Source: Planctomycetota bacterium | Lineage (GTDB): Bacteria > Planctomycetota > Phycisphaerae > Phycisphaerales > UBA1924 | DNA length: 40,005 nucleotides | Assembly (NCBI GenBank): GCA_030950285.1 | Contig: JAUZRR010000034.1 | Span: forward strand, 1 to 40,005 | Reading direction: 5' to 3' | Shown here: piece by piece, positions 33,581 through 40,005 of the stretch | How the letters are laid out: every line of letters begins with the position of its first letter | How positions within the stretch are numbered: the stretch's first letter is position 1 | The notes under the pieces: model-generated | Databases searched by the model: none | Told to the model about the DNA's origin: nothing | What the model saw: only the letters and a program-made list of their open reading frames with translations | Position numbers and translations under genes: made by a program

Positions 33581-33608
33581 GTAGAGCCCCTCGCGCAAGC
33601 GAGGGGAC
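33581..33608 (+). repeat. REP hairpin with GTAG head
   Basis: GTAG 33581-33584, stem CCCCTCGC (33587-33594), loop GCAA, stem GCGAGGGG (33599-33606). Complete copy in tandem with the truncated one. Confidence 0.9.
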
Positions 33609-33746
33609 ACGGCACCGAGCACCCCTCTCGCAAACCAGGGCCTACCCGCCTAGACTTTCCGCCCTACCGCCCGCTGGGAACACAAGCCGGGACTCTCCCC
33701 CAACGAGCCCCGCCCCACGCCGGTGTAGAAGAAAGGACCCAGACCC

Positions 33747-34073
33747 ATGTACGCGATCATCGAAGAGTCCGGCGGCCAACGCAAGGTCACCGAAGGCGAA
33801 GAAATCCTCATCGACCTCTACAAGGGCGGCGAATCTACCGAAGGCGAAGCCATCACCTTCGACAAAGTCCTCATCGTCGGCGCAGTCGGGGGCGATGCCA
33901 AGATCGGACAGCCCTACGTCAGTGGTGCCGCGGTCACCGCCGAGATCGTCGAGCCTGTCTTCAAGGGTGAAAAGCTCTACATCCACAAGTTCAAGCCCAA
34001 GACCGGCTACCGCCGCAAAACCGGCCACCGCCAACGCTACACCCGCGTCAAGATCACCGGCATCACCGGCTGA
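33747..34073 (+). CDS. rplU: 50S ribosomal protein L21
   Basis: 108 residues from ATG 33747 with AAGGA upstream. Begins MYAIIEESGGQRKV and contains the L21 landmarks IVGAVGGDAKIGQPYVSGAAV and HKFKPKTGYRRKTGHRQRYTRVKI. Normal length. rpmA (L27), usually the next gene, does not follow; instead a terminator and a convergent asparaginase-like gene are found. Confidence 0.96.
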   Translation: MYAIIEESGGQRKVTEGEEILIDLYKGGESTEGEAITFDKVLIVGAVGGDAKIGQPYVSGAAVTAEIVEPVFKGEKLYIHKFKPKTGYRRKTGHRQRYTRVKITGITG

Positions 34074-34153
34074 TCGGGCGGGAGCAACCCCACAACATGC
34101 CCCCACAACATGCCGGGGTTGATGCTGCTTGATTGTTGTTGTTTCTGATCGAA

Positions 34154-34184
34154 CGAGCCCCGAGCGCAAGCTCGGTTCTTTTCT
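34154..34184 (+). terminator. REP-variant hairpin acting as rplU terminator
   Basis: Stem CCGAGC (34160-34165), loop GCAA, stem GCTCGG (34170-34175), then TTCTTTTCT (34176-34184). It belongs to the CCCCGAGC REP subfamily (compare 19416-19444) and has a T-run on the plus strand. It overlaps the stop of the convergent asparaginase-like gene. Confidence 0.75.
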
Positions 34185-34761
34185 ATGCGCCCGTTGCCCC
34201 CGAGTTCGCTCCGCCCGCCCCGACGCTCCCATCACCCTCGTGCTTGACAAACGTCGAGAGCTGCCGATTCTTCTTCACTCCCGGGAACCGCAGCGCCCGC
34301 CCGTGCGCCACGCACCACACCCCCGGCTCGAGCAACCCGGTCGCAAAGATCGCTTCGGTCAGGTTCTGCAGCGCATCGGTCCGCACCATCTCATAGGGCC
34401 GCATCGCTCCGGTCAGCACGATCGGCACCCGGGGCTCGGGGATCGCCGCGTGCAGCGCTTCGCCGGTGAGTTCGAGTGTGTCCGTCCCGTGGAGGATCAC
34501 GATCCCCGACGCCGGCGTCGCGCTTTCCTTCCCGGCACCATCGGCGTCGATCACCGCGTCCACGATCCGCTGCCGATCGTGCTCGTCAATGAGCAGGCTG
34601 TCCTTGCTCATGAGTTCGAGGGTGTGGATCTCGGTGCCGACAAGCCGGAGCCTGCGCAGCATCCGCCGCACGATCGAGCGCCGGTTTTCGAGCGAGCCGG
34701 TAAGCTCGTCGTAGGTCTTTTCGATCGTGCCGCCGGTGGTGATGAGGGTGATGTGCTGCAT
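34183..34761 (-). CDS. Single-domain asparaginase-like protein
   Basis: 192 residues. Begins MQHITLITTGGTIEKTYDE (TTGGTI holds the nucleophile Thr region of L-asparaginases) and has SGIVILHGTDTLELT and PIVLTGAMRPYEM (second Thr/Asp pair and Lys/Met region). Type I/II asparaginases are about 330 residues with a C-terminal domain that completes the active site; only the N-terminal domain is present here, followed by a Gly/Ala-rich tail. It could be a stand-alone member of the small asparaginase subfamily or an evolved relic. Confidence 0.85.
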   Translation of the reverse strand: MQHITLITTGGTIEKTYDELTGSLENRRSIVRRMLRRLRLVGTEIHTLELMSKDSLLIDEHDRQRIVDAVIDADGAGKESATPASGIVILHGTDTLELTGEALHAAIPEPRVPIVLTGAMRPYEMVRTDALQNLTEAIFATGLLEPGVWCVAHGRALRFPGVKKNRQLSTFVKHEGDGSVGAGGANSGATGA

Positions 34762-34803
34762 GGGTGTGCTCCGCCCCGCCGTTCATACGGGCGAGCGTTC
34801 ACT

Positions 34804-34832
34804 GTAGAGCCCCTCGCGCAAGCGGGGGGACA
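34804..34832 (+). repeat. REP hairpin with GTAG head, downstream of the RAYT gene
   Basis: GTAG 34804-34807, stem CCCCTCGC (34810-34817), loop GCAA, stem GCGGGGGG (34822-34829), one T-G wobble. It lies between the RAYT stop and the asparaginase-like start. Confidence 0.9.
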
Positions 34833-34852
34833 CCCGCACCGACCAAATCACC

Positions 34853-35335
34853 TCACTGCATCCGCGTTGTGTAGTCCACCGCCGTGCGGACCGCATTTGT
34901 GTTCCAGAGCGATCGTGTGCTCCCCATCTTCGTCCACACCCGTTTGCGCTCGCCGAGCAGGTCCTGCTCTCTGAGCGTTCTTGTTGCCCACGATTTGCAC
35001 TGCGCCATGACCTGATTCGGTGAATGCGAGTGCGCTTCAATCACCAGGTGAACGTGGTTCGTGCGGACTTCCAACGCGAGTATCCGCCAGCCTCGAAACT
35101 TCGCGTGCGCCCGGATCGCGCGGGCAACAACCTCTCGGGCGGCGTCGCCCAACCAGTAAGGCGTTTCCGCGAGGCGTTCGCGGAGCACGGCCTCTCGGGA
35201 CGGTTGGGCTTCGAGACAAGGATGCCCGTACACGTTGTGTGTGTCGTCAACCGAGCCCCGCACGTCGCCATGCAGCCAGGTTCCATACGTTGTCCACGTG
35301 AGAAAGTATGCAAGTGGCGCTTCCTGACCCGGCAT
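34853..35335 (-). CDS. REP-associated tyrosine transposase (RAYT, Y1/HUH family)
   Basis: 160 residues from ATG 35335 (upstream in-frame ATGs lie in REP or serS DNA). Begins MPGQEAPLAYFLTWTTYGTWLHGD, the typical start of this subgroup. HVH at residues 94-96 (RTNHVHLVI) is the metal-binding HUH motif. A C-terminal WNTNAVRTAVDYTTRMQ places Y155 as the likely nucleophile. The enzyme would cleave single-stranded REP DNA through a 5'-phosphotyrosine link. It is flanked by one REP downstream and three upstream. All catalytic residues look present, so it may be active. Such genes are usually single-copy and vertically inherited. Confidence 0.92.
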   Translation of the reverse strand: MPGQEAPLAYFLTWTTYGTWLHGDVRGSVDDTHNVYGHPCLEAQPSREAVLRERLAETPYWLGDAAREVVARAIRAHAKFRGWRILALEVRTNHVHLVIEAHSHSPNQVMAQCKSWATRTLREQDLLGERKRVWTKMGSTRSLWNTNAVRTAVDYTTRMQ

Positions 35336-35352
35336 GGGGCGAGTGTAACTCG

Positions 35353-35380
35353 ATGTCCCCTCGCTTGCGCGAGGGGCTCC
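35353..35380 (-). repeat. REP hairpin upstream of RAYT gene (1 of 3)
   Basis: Stem CCCCTCGC (35357-35364), loop TTGC, stem GCGAGGGG (35369-35376). Inverted relative to the next two; on the minus strand its head reads GTGGAG. Confidence 0.9.
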
Positions 35381-35388
35381 ACAGAACA

Positions 35389-35419
35389 TTAGAGCCCATC
35401 GCGCAAGCGAGGGGACATG
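35389..35419 (+). repeat. REP hairpin upstream of RAYT gene (2 of 3)
   Basis: TTAG head, stem CCCATCGC (35395-35402; one mismatch), loop GCAA, stem GCGAGGGG (35407-35414). In tandem with the third copy through ACATGTCCT. Confidence 0.86.
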
Positions 35420-35423
35420 TCCT

Positions 35424-35451
35424 GTAGAGCCCCCCGCGCAAGCGGGGGGAA
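35424..35451 (+). repeat. REP hairpin upstream of RAYT gene (3 of 3), compensated stem
   Basis: GTAG head, stem CCCCCCGC (35430-35437), loop GCAA, stem GCGGGGGG (35442-35449). The T-to-C change in one arm is matched by A-to-G in the other. It ends about 5 bases before the serS stop codon. Confidence 0.9.
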
Positions 35452-35456
35452 ACGCC

Positions 35457-36905
35457 TCACCCGATCCGTTCCACCCCACCCATATACCCCCGCAACACTT
35501 CAGGCACCGTCACACTCCCGTCCTCGTTCTGGTACATCTCCAGGATCGGGATAAGAATCCGCGGGCTCGCCGCGACCGTGTTGTTCAGCGAGTGGCAGAA
35601 GGCCGTCTGCCCCTTGCCCCCTTCGCCGCCGGCGCGGTACCGCATGTTCAGACGTCGGCACTGGTAGTCGTACAGCCGGCTCGCCGAGTGGGTCTCGCCG
35701 TACGAGTCCCGACTCGGCATCCAGCTCTCCACGTCCACCATGTCCGCGTTCTTTGCGCCAAGGTCGCCCGTGCAGCACTGCAACAAACGGTGCGGCAGCT
35801 CGAGGCTCTTGAGAAAGTCCTCGACGATCCCGATCATCTCGCGGTGCAGCGTGCGGCTCTCCGCTTCGTCGGCTTTGCAGATCACCACCTGCTCGACCTT
35901 GTCAAACTGATGGATGCGATACAACCCGGCGGTGTCCTTGCCCGCCGCCCCGGCCTCGCGCCGAAAGCACGTGCTCACGGTACACAGCTTCAACGGCAAC
36001 TCCGCCTCGTCAAGAATCTCCCCCATCCGCATCCCCATCAGCGACACTTCGCCGGTGCCGGTCAGAAACAAATCCCGGCTCGTGTCCGTGGCGGCCTCCT
36101 GCCGGAGTTCTGTATCCGTGGCACCGGCTTCCAGCCGGTGTTCCTCATCCGGCGCCTGCCGTGCTGTCTCGTTGATGTGGTACGCCTGCTCGCGTCCGCC
36201 CGGGAAGAATCCCGTCCCGACCATCGCCTCCTCGCGCACCAGCACCGGCACCGTTACCGGCACAAAGCCGCGCTCGCCGATGAAATCCATCGCGTACCGC
36301 AGCACCGCATTATGCAAGCGCGCCCCGTCGCCGATGAGCACGTAGCTCCGCGACCCCGCCAGCTTGACCCCGCGCCCAAAGTCGGCCCACCCGTGCTGTT
36401 CGATCAGGTCCACATGGCTGCGGGCCGCGAAGCCTTTGTTGGCTGTGAAGTCTTTCTTCGGGTCAAACCACGCCGGGTTCCACGTGCTGATTTCGACGTT
36501 GTCGTCGCTCGAGGTCCCCACCGGCACGTCCGCGTCGGCCGGCATCGGCACCTGCAGGAGCAACGCCGTGAGCTCGGGCTCGACGGCCGCCATCTCGGCC
36601 TCGATCTTGTGGATTTCCTCTTTGAGCACCGCCGGGCGGGACTTGAGTGCCGTGATCTCGCCCTCGAGTTTGGCCCGCTCCTGGCCCTCGGCTTTCTTGA
36701 GCTGCCCGCTCAGCTTCCCGATCTGAGGCCCGGTCTCTTTGGCGAGTTTCTTCTGCTCGGCCCGCAGGTTCTCCACCTTCGCGCCCAGTTCCCGCCGCGC
36801 CGCGTCCAGCTCCAGCAGCCGGTCGATATCCACCCCGATCCGCTTCAGGCGTGCGCCCTCACGAAACCGGGCCGGGTCCTCTCGCAATGCTCGAATATCA
36901 ATCAT
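35457..36905 (-). CDS. serS: Seryl-tRNA synthetase with repeat-derived insertion
   Basis: 482 residues from ATG 36905 (MIDIRALREDPARFREG). N-terminal coiled-coil arm (about 35-110) that holds tRNA-Ser, then the class II core: LSGQLKK hinge, HGWADFGRGVKLAGSRSYVL, motif 2 FRREAGAAGKDTAGLYRIHQFDKVE and motif 3 HSLNNTVAASPRILIPILEMY (NNTV-SP variant). The enzyme charges tRNA-Ser and tRNA-Sec. Residues about 247-277 are an insertion between AYHINE and DLFLTGTGEV; they contain HRLEAGAT (256-263) encoded by a dispersed inverted repeat. The insertion is in frame, so the enzyme should still work. Confidence 0.94.
   Translation of the reverse strand: MIDIRALREDPARFREGARLKRIGVDIDRLLELDAARRELGAKVENLRAEQKKLAKETGPQIGKLSGQLKKAEGQERAKLEGEITALKSRPAVLKEEIHKIEAEMAAVEPELTALLLQVPMPADADVPVGTSSDDNVEISTWNPAWFDPKKDFTANKGFAARSHVDLIEQHGWADFGRGVKLAGSRSYVLIGDGARLHNAVLRYAMDFIGERGFVPVTVPVLVREEAMVGTGFFPGGREQAYHINETARQAPDEEHRLEAGATDTELRQEAATDTSRDLFLTGTGEVSLMGMRMGEILDEAELPLKLCTVSTCFRREAGAAGKDTAGLYRIHQFDKVEQVVICKADEAESRTLHREMIGIVEDFLKSLELPHRLLQCCTGDLGAKNADMVDVESWMPSRDSYGETHSASRLYDYQCRRLNMRYRAGGEGGKGQTAFCHSLNNTVAASPRILIPILEMYQNEDGSVTVPEVLRGYMGGVERIG
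36118..36148. repeat. Inverted repeat inside serS (GGCACCGGCT family)
   Basis: CACCGGCT-TCC-AGCCGGTG (36122-36140) is a perfect hairpin. It matches one arm region of the long inverted repeat at 38577-38634. On the minus strand it encodes HRLEAGAT in SerRS. Confidence 0.8.
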
Positions 36906-36959
36906 GGGGCGGAGTCTACGCGCCGTTCCCCCGAGTGAGGTACGATCGTCCGCATACCC

Positions 36960-38573
36960 ATGGCCACCACCAAACTCCGTCTCAGACAGGTCGAAGCCGA
37001 CTCCCGTCCCCTCCCCCTCGGGGAGGACGCCATCTCCATCGGCCGCCACCCCGCCAACGCCATCCCGATCGCCGACGACAAAGCCTCCCGCAAGCACTGC
37101 CTCATCGAGGCCGACCCCGAGGGCGGCTTCCGCGTCCGCGACCTGGGCTCGCGCAACGGCACCCGCCTCAACGGCATCGGGATCGACCGCGCACCGATCG
37201 CCCCCGGAGACATCATCCAGGTCGGCGACACCGAGTTCCTCGTCGAAGAATCCATCAGCGCCCGCCCCGCCGCCTCCAACGGCGACGGCGAGACGCCGCC
37301 CTGGGTCGAGGACATCGAGAAGGTGCTCCGGGCACTCGAACCCACCGACCTGCCCTCCCCCCCCATCAAGCTCCTCTCGGCCGACGGGCAGCCCTCCTCG
37401 GCGATCGACACCGACACCGACGCCCACGGCCCCCGCGCCGTCCGGCTCTGTCTCCAGGTCGCCTCCAAAGCCCGCGCCACCGACCTCCACATCGAGCCCC
37501 GCACCGAAGCGGTCCAGATCCGAATGCGCGTCGACGGCCAGATGGTCTGGATCGGCGATATCCCAAAGCCCGTCGGCGAACGCTTCATCGGGCTCATCAA
37601 GAACGTCTGCCAGCTCGGGGCCTCGGCCGCCGACGCGGTGCTCGACGGCCACTTCTCCGCCCGCTTTGACGACCGCCGCGTCGAATACCGCGCCAGCCTT
37701 ACGCCCACGATGCAGGGCTCGAAGCTTGTCATCCGCGTGCTCGATTCGCGCGATATCCCCACGTCGGTCACCGAGTTGGGGCTCGCACCCTACATGGAGG
37801 ATCGCATCCGCCGGGTCTGTACGCTCAGCCAGGGCATGCTGCTGGTCTGCGGCCCGACCGGCTCGGGCAAGACCACCACCCTCTACAACTGCCTCCGTGC
37901 GGTCGATCGCGAGAAGAAGAACGTCATCACCATCGAGGACCCCGTCGAGTACCACCTCGAAGGCTGCACGCAGATCCCCATCAACGAGCAGCGGGGCAAC
38001 ACCTTCCACTCGCTCCTCCGCTCGTGCCTGAGGCAGGACCCCGACGTGATTCTCCTCGGCGAGGTCCGCGACGACGAGACCGCCCGCACCGCGATGCAGG
38101 CCGCGATGACCGGCCACCTGGTCTTCTCGACCATTCACGCCAAGGACACCATCTCGGCCGTCTTCCGCCTTCTCGATCTCAAGGTCGAGCCCTACCTGGT
38201 CGCCAACTCGCTCGACCTCATCCTCGCCCAGCGGCTCGTCCGGGTGCTGTGCAACCGCTGCCAGCGGGATGTTCCGGTCTCACCCGGGCAAGCCACCCGC
38301 ATCGGCAAGTATCTGGGCGGCGCGACCAGGATCTTCGCGCCCGTCGGGTGCAAGGCGTGTCTGCGCACCGGCTACCGCGGCCGCAAGGCGTTGTTCGAGC
38401 TGCTCGAGTTCAACGACGACCTGCGCGACGTGATCCTGACCGACCAGTCCATCCAAGGCATGCGGCGAATCATCGCTCAGGGGCTCTTTACCACCCTGCT
38501 CCAGTCCGGGTGGAAGCTCGCGGCTGCGGGGCACACCAGCCTCGAAGAGGTCGACGCGGTCTGCGGCGGATAG
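36960..38573 (+). CDS. FHA-domain GspE/PilB-type secretion/pilus ATPase
   Basis: 537 residues from ATG 36960. An N-terminal FHA domain (about 5-98: SIGRH 26-30, SRKHC 43-47, GSRNGT 63-68) is fused to a type II/IV secretion ATPase: N1-like ATDLHIEPRTEAVQIRMRVDG (172-193), Walker A GPTGSGKTT (298-306), Asp box, Walker B LLGEVRDDETA (365-375), His box and a tetracysteine zinc site (C431, C434, C464, C467). The motor powers pseudopilus or pilus assembly. The FHA domain suggests recruitment by phospho-threonine signalling. It fits with the many pseudopilin genes here and is divergent from serS by 54 bases. Confidence 0.93.
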   Translation: MATTKLRLRQVEADSRPLPLGEDAISIGRHPANAIPIADDKASRKHCLIEADPEGGFRVRDLGSRNGTRLNGIGIDRAPIAPGDIIQVGDTEFLVEESISARPAASNGDGETPPWVEDIEKVLRALEPTDLPSPPIKLLSADGQPSSAIDTDTDAHGPRAVRLCLQVASKARATDLHIEPRTEAVQIRMRVDGQMVWIGDIPKPVGERFIGLIKNVCQLGASAADAVLDGHFSARFDDRRVEYRASLTPTMQGSKLVIRVLDSRDIPTSVTELGLAPYMEDRIRRVCTLSQGMLLVCGPTGSGKTTTLYNCLRAVDREKKNVITIEDPVEYHLEGCTQIPINEQRGNTFHSLLRSCLRQDPDVILLGEVRDDETARTAMQAAMTGHLVFSTIHAKDTISAVFRLLDLKVEPYLVANSLDLILAQRLVRVLCNRCQRDVPVSPGQATRIGKYLGGATRIFAPVGCKACLRTGYRGRKALFELLEFNDDLRDVILTDQSIQGMRRIIAQGLFTTLLQSGWKLAAAGHTSLEEVDAVCGG

Positions 38574-38576
38574 GGC

Positions 38577-38634
38577 GTGGGACCGGCATCCAGCCGGTGG
38601 GCACTGGCACCCACCGGCTGGAAGCCGGTCCCAC
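38577..38634. terminator. Bidirectional terminator formed by a long inverted repeat
   Basis: Arms 38577-38601 and 38610-38634 are 25 bases with one mismatch, loop CACTGGCA. It lies between the converging pilB-like stop (38573) and pseudopilin stop (38645). No long T-run. Its arms belong to the same repeat family as the hairpin in serS. Confidence 0.75.
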
Positions 38635-38644
38635 GAGGCAGCAC

Positions 38645-39613
38645 TTACCGCGTATAGAGATCCCGCCCTTTGAGCCCGTCACGGGTCGCCCAGAACCACG
38701 CGGGGTGGGCGGTGGTGTCGCGCTGCCCGTTCTCGAACGGGTCCTCGCTCATCCCCCAGTGGCGGAAGATGTTGAAGGGCGGGTCCCACAGCCCCGACGG
38801 CGTGAACTCCCGCGCCACCTTGGGGAGGCTCGACGTGCTCAGCTCGACCAGATCAGCGATGTCCACCTCGCCCGCGCTGCCGTCGGCCGAGACGAACCGG
38901 GTCGACGCGGCCGGGTTGTTGAACTGTGGGTGTTCCTTGATCGACCCGCCCGAGAGGGTGAGGCGCTGACGCTGCTTGAAATCAAACCGCTCGAACATCA
39001 GCACCTTCGACGCCGGCAGCGGGACGTTGGCGATGCGGTTGCGGCGGAGGTGTTCGGGGGTCACGGGGATCAGGTCCGCGGTCTCGTAGCGTTCGGCAGC
39101 CAGCCAGAAGGCCGGCGGGTACCAGTACGACCCGTCGGCGATGAAGTGGTCCACGCCCTCATCGCCGCTCAGCTGGTCGCGGGTGCGTTGCAGCGCGTAG
39201 GTGTCGCCGGGGTGGAACTGGACCTCAGAGAACATCGACCCGTTGTTGCTCTCGGCGTAGTGCATGAGCAGGCTGGCAAACTGCGTGCCCCAGACCTCGG
39301 TCGCCCGCTCGCTGTTGCGGTAGCTCCAGAACTGGCCGGGCAGCAGGGGGAGCTGCACGCCGTTCCAGGGGGTGGTGTCCTTGTCGAAGGGGTTGAGCCA
39401 TTCGTCGTCGTGGTCGTTGGTGTAGGTGAACATGAGCTGGCTGAGCGAACGCATGTTCGAGAGGCTGATCGCACTCCGCGCCGCGTCCCGGGCCTTGCCC
39501 AGCGTGGGCAGCAAAATGCCGATGAGCAACGCGATGATCGCGATGACCACCAGCAACTCGATCAGCGTGAACGCCAAGCGGCAACGGGTGGGGGGGGTGG
39601 GGGGGGGCGTCAT
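38645..39613 (-). CDS. Pseudopilin-type protein
   Basis: 322 residues from ATG 39613 ([32 protein letters not shown]). A longer upstream frame would begin in the duplicated end sequence and is not used. Prepilin leader about 15 residues, then the conserved helix and a head with MRSLSQLMFTYTNDHDDEW, ASKVLMFERFD and a late FVSADGS block. Similar in plan to the genes at 372-2558 but clearly diverged. It faces the FHA-ATPase gene across a shared terminator. The ribosome site is weak. Confidence 0.88.
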   Translation of the reverse strand: MTPPPTPPTRCRLAFTLIELLVVIAIIALLIGILLPTLGKARDAARSAISLSNMRSLSQLMFTYTNDHDDEWLNPFDKDTTPWNGVQLPLLPGQFWSYRNSERATEVWGTQFASLLMHYAESNNGSMFSEVQFHPGDTYALQRTRDQLSGDEGVDHFIADGSYWYPPAFWLAAERYETADLIPVTPEHLRRNRIANVPLPASKVLMFERFDFKQRQRLTLSGGSIKEHPQFNNPAASTRFVSADGSAGEVDIADLVELSTSSLPKVAREFTPSGLWDPPFNIFRHWGMSEDPFENGQRDTTAHPAWFWATRDGLKGRDLYTR

Positions 39614-39676
39614 GGAGTGGATCCTGATAATGCGGCAGGGCACCGCGACGAACGACTGAGGGGATGAGGCACGCAC
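39607..39676 (+). repeat. 70-base direct repeat, copy 1
   Basis: Exactly identical to 39936-40005. Contains the start region of the pseudopilin gene. Confidence 0.9.
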
Positions 39677-40005
39677 ACTCGCAGCGATCCTGCGCCGGAG
39701 GACTCAGACGGAGTCTACAGGAAGTCGGTGGCCTGTGGAACCATTCTTTCTCAGAAACGGCCCGGGAGGGGAGACTTGCCCGGGCGGTGGGGGTCGGGCC
39801 GGTGCCGGTGCCGGTGGGGGTTGGGGTGGGGGTTGGGGGGAGGGTGCCTTGTTGTGGTGCGTCAAGCTAGGAAGAGGCCCCCCCCCCCCCCCCACCCCCC
39901 CCCGGGGGGGGGGGGGGGGGGGCGCCCCCCCCCCCGCGTCATGGAGTGGATCCTGATAATGCGGCAGGGCACCGCGACGAACGACTGAGGGGATGAGGCA
40001 CGCAC
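39614..40005. other. Contig-end region without genes, probable assembly artefact
   Basis: After the pseudopilin start, about 200 bases of ordinary sequence are followed by GT/GC-rich low complexity and runs of C and G (39880-39935), then the exact second copy of the 70-base repeat. No gene is supported. The promoter of the pseudopilin gene should be in the first 100 bases. Confidence 0.7.
39936..40005 (+). repeat. 70-base direct repeat, copy 2 (window end)
   Basis: Identical to 39607-39676 and directly behind homopolymer runs; probably an assembly-graph overlap, not a true duplication. Confidence 0.8.

Noticed and set aside
36906..38138. Extension of serS by more than 400 codons opposite the FHA-ATPase gene
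   Set aside because: The translation is antisense to a well-supported gene and has no SerRS similarity; SerRS starts normally at 36905.

Overview
The window looks like a high-GC planctomycete genome segment, most likely Phycisphaerae-like. Pointers are the abundant pseudopilins with the N-terminal [16 protein letters not shown] segment, PEP-CTERM-type secreted proteins ending in a hydrophobic helix plus Arg cluster, an LEPR-motif secreted propeller protein, zinc-ribbon membrane proteins and many dispersed hairpin repeats. Both ends lie in repeated sequence: the left edge is inside a pseudopilin gene, and the right edge is an exact 70-bp duplication behind runs of C and G. The window may therefore be one whole contig.

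Layout. 1-2558: a cut pseudopilin gene and two full tandem paralogues, all minus strand. 2798-6201: a CNNM/CBS transport-type protein, a Tat-exported NHL propeller and a laminin-B/PEP-CTERM protein. 6476-8038: a BAX-inhibitor-like membrane protein and a collapsed IS5-type transposase. 8213-11237: trkA-trkH potassium uptake. 11264-15574: a promoter candidate and cobalamin riboswitch, then a secreted beta-propeller, a cell-surface protein, a pseudopilin and a BFD-like 2Fe-2S protein. 15784-19324: a zinc-ribbon membrane protein, a sulfotransferase-like protein and a class-IV aminotransferase. 19481-24461: a membrane protein on the minus strand, then lemA-htpX, another membrane protein and folE2. 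24573-28823: a large secreted propeller protein with a His/Asp-rich linker, a repeat-rich 0.9-kb spacer with a 42-bp minisatellite, and an FnIII-like protein. 29010-33561: the cell-wall elongation set PBP2-RodA followed by rsmG. 33747-36905: rplU (plus), then a one-domain asparaginase, a REP-associated Y1 transposase (RAYT) and serS (minus). 36960-39613: an FHA-GspE/PilB ATPase facing a pseudopilin gene.

Two systems stand out. (1) A RAYT gene at 34853-35335 sits between REP hairpins, and about 15 related hairpins occur elsewhere in the window. They have a GCAA tetraloop, a C-rich/G-rich stem and often a GTAG head, with several covarying stem changes. They sit at gene ends, in two cases as inverted pairs just upstream of secreted-protein genes that lack an ordinary start codon; one supplies the stop codon of rsmG. 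(2) A complete-looking cobalamin riboswitch, with a terminator hairpin about 75 bases after it, precedes a four-gene set whose first two products resemble a surface B12-capture pair (propeller plus partner). Here these are joined to a pseudopilin and a BFD-like ferredoxin.

A third repeat family (inverted GGCACCGGCT type) has gone into the coding sequence of serS, adding about 31 residues, and forms a 25-bp-stem bidirectional terminator at 38577-38634.
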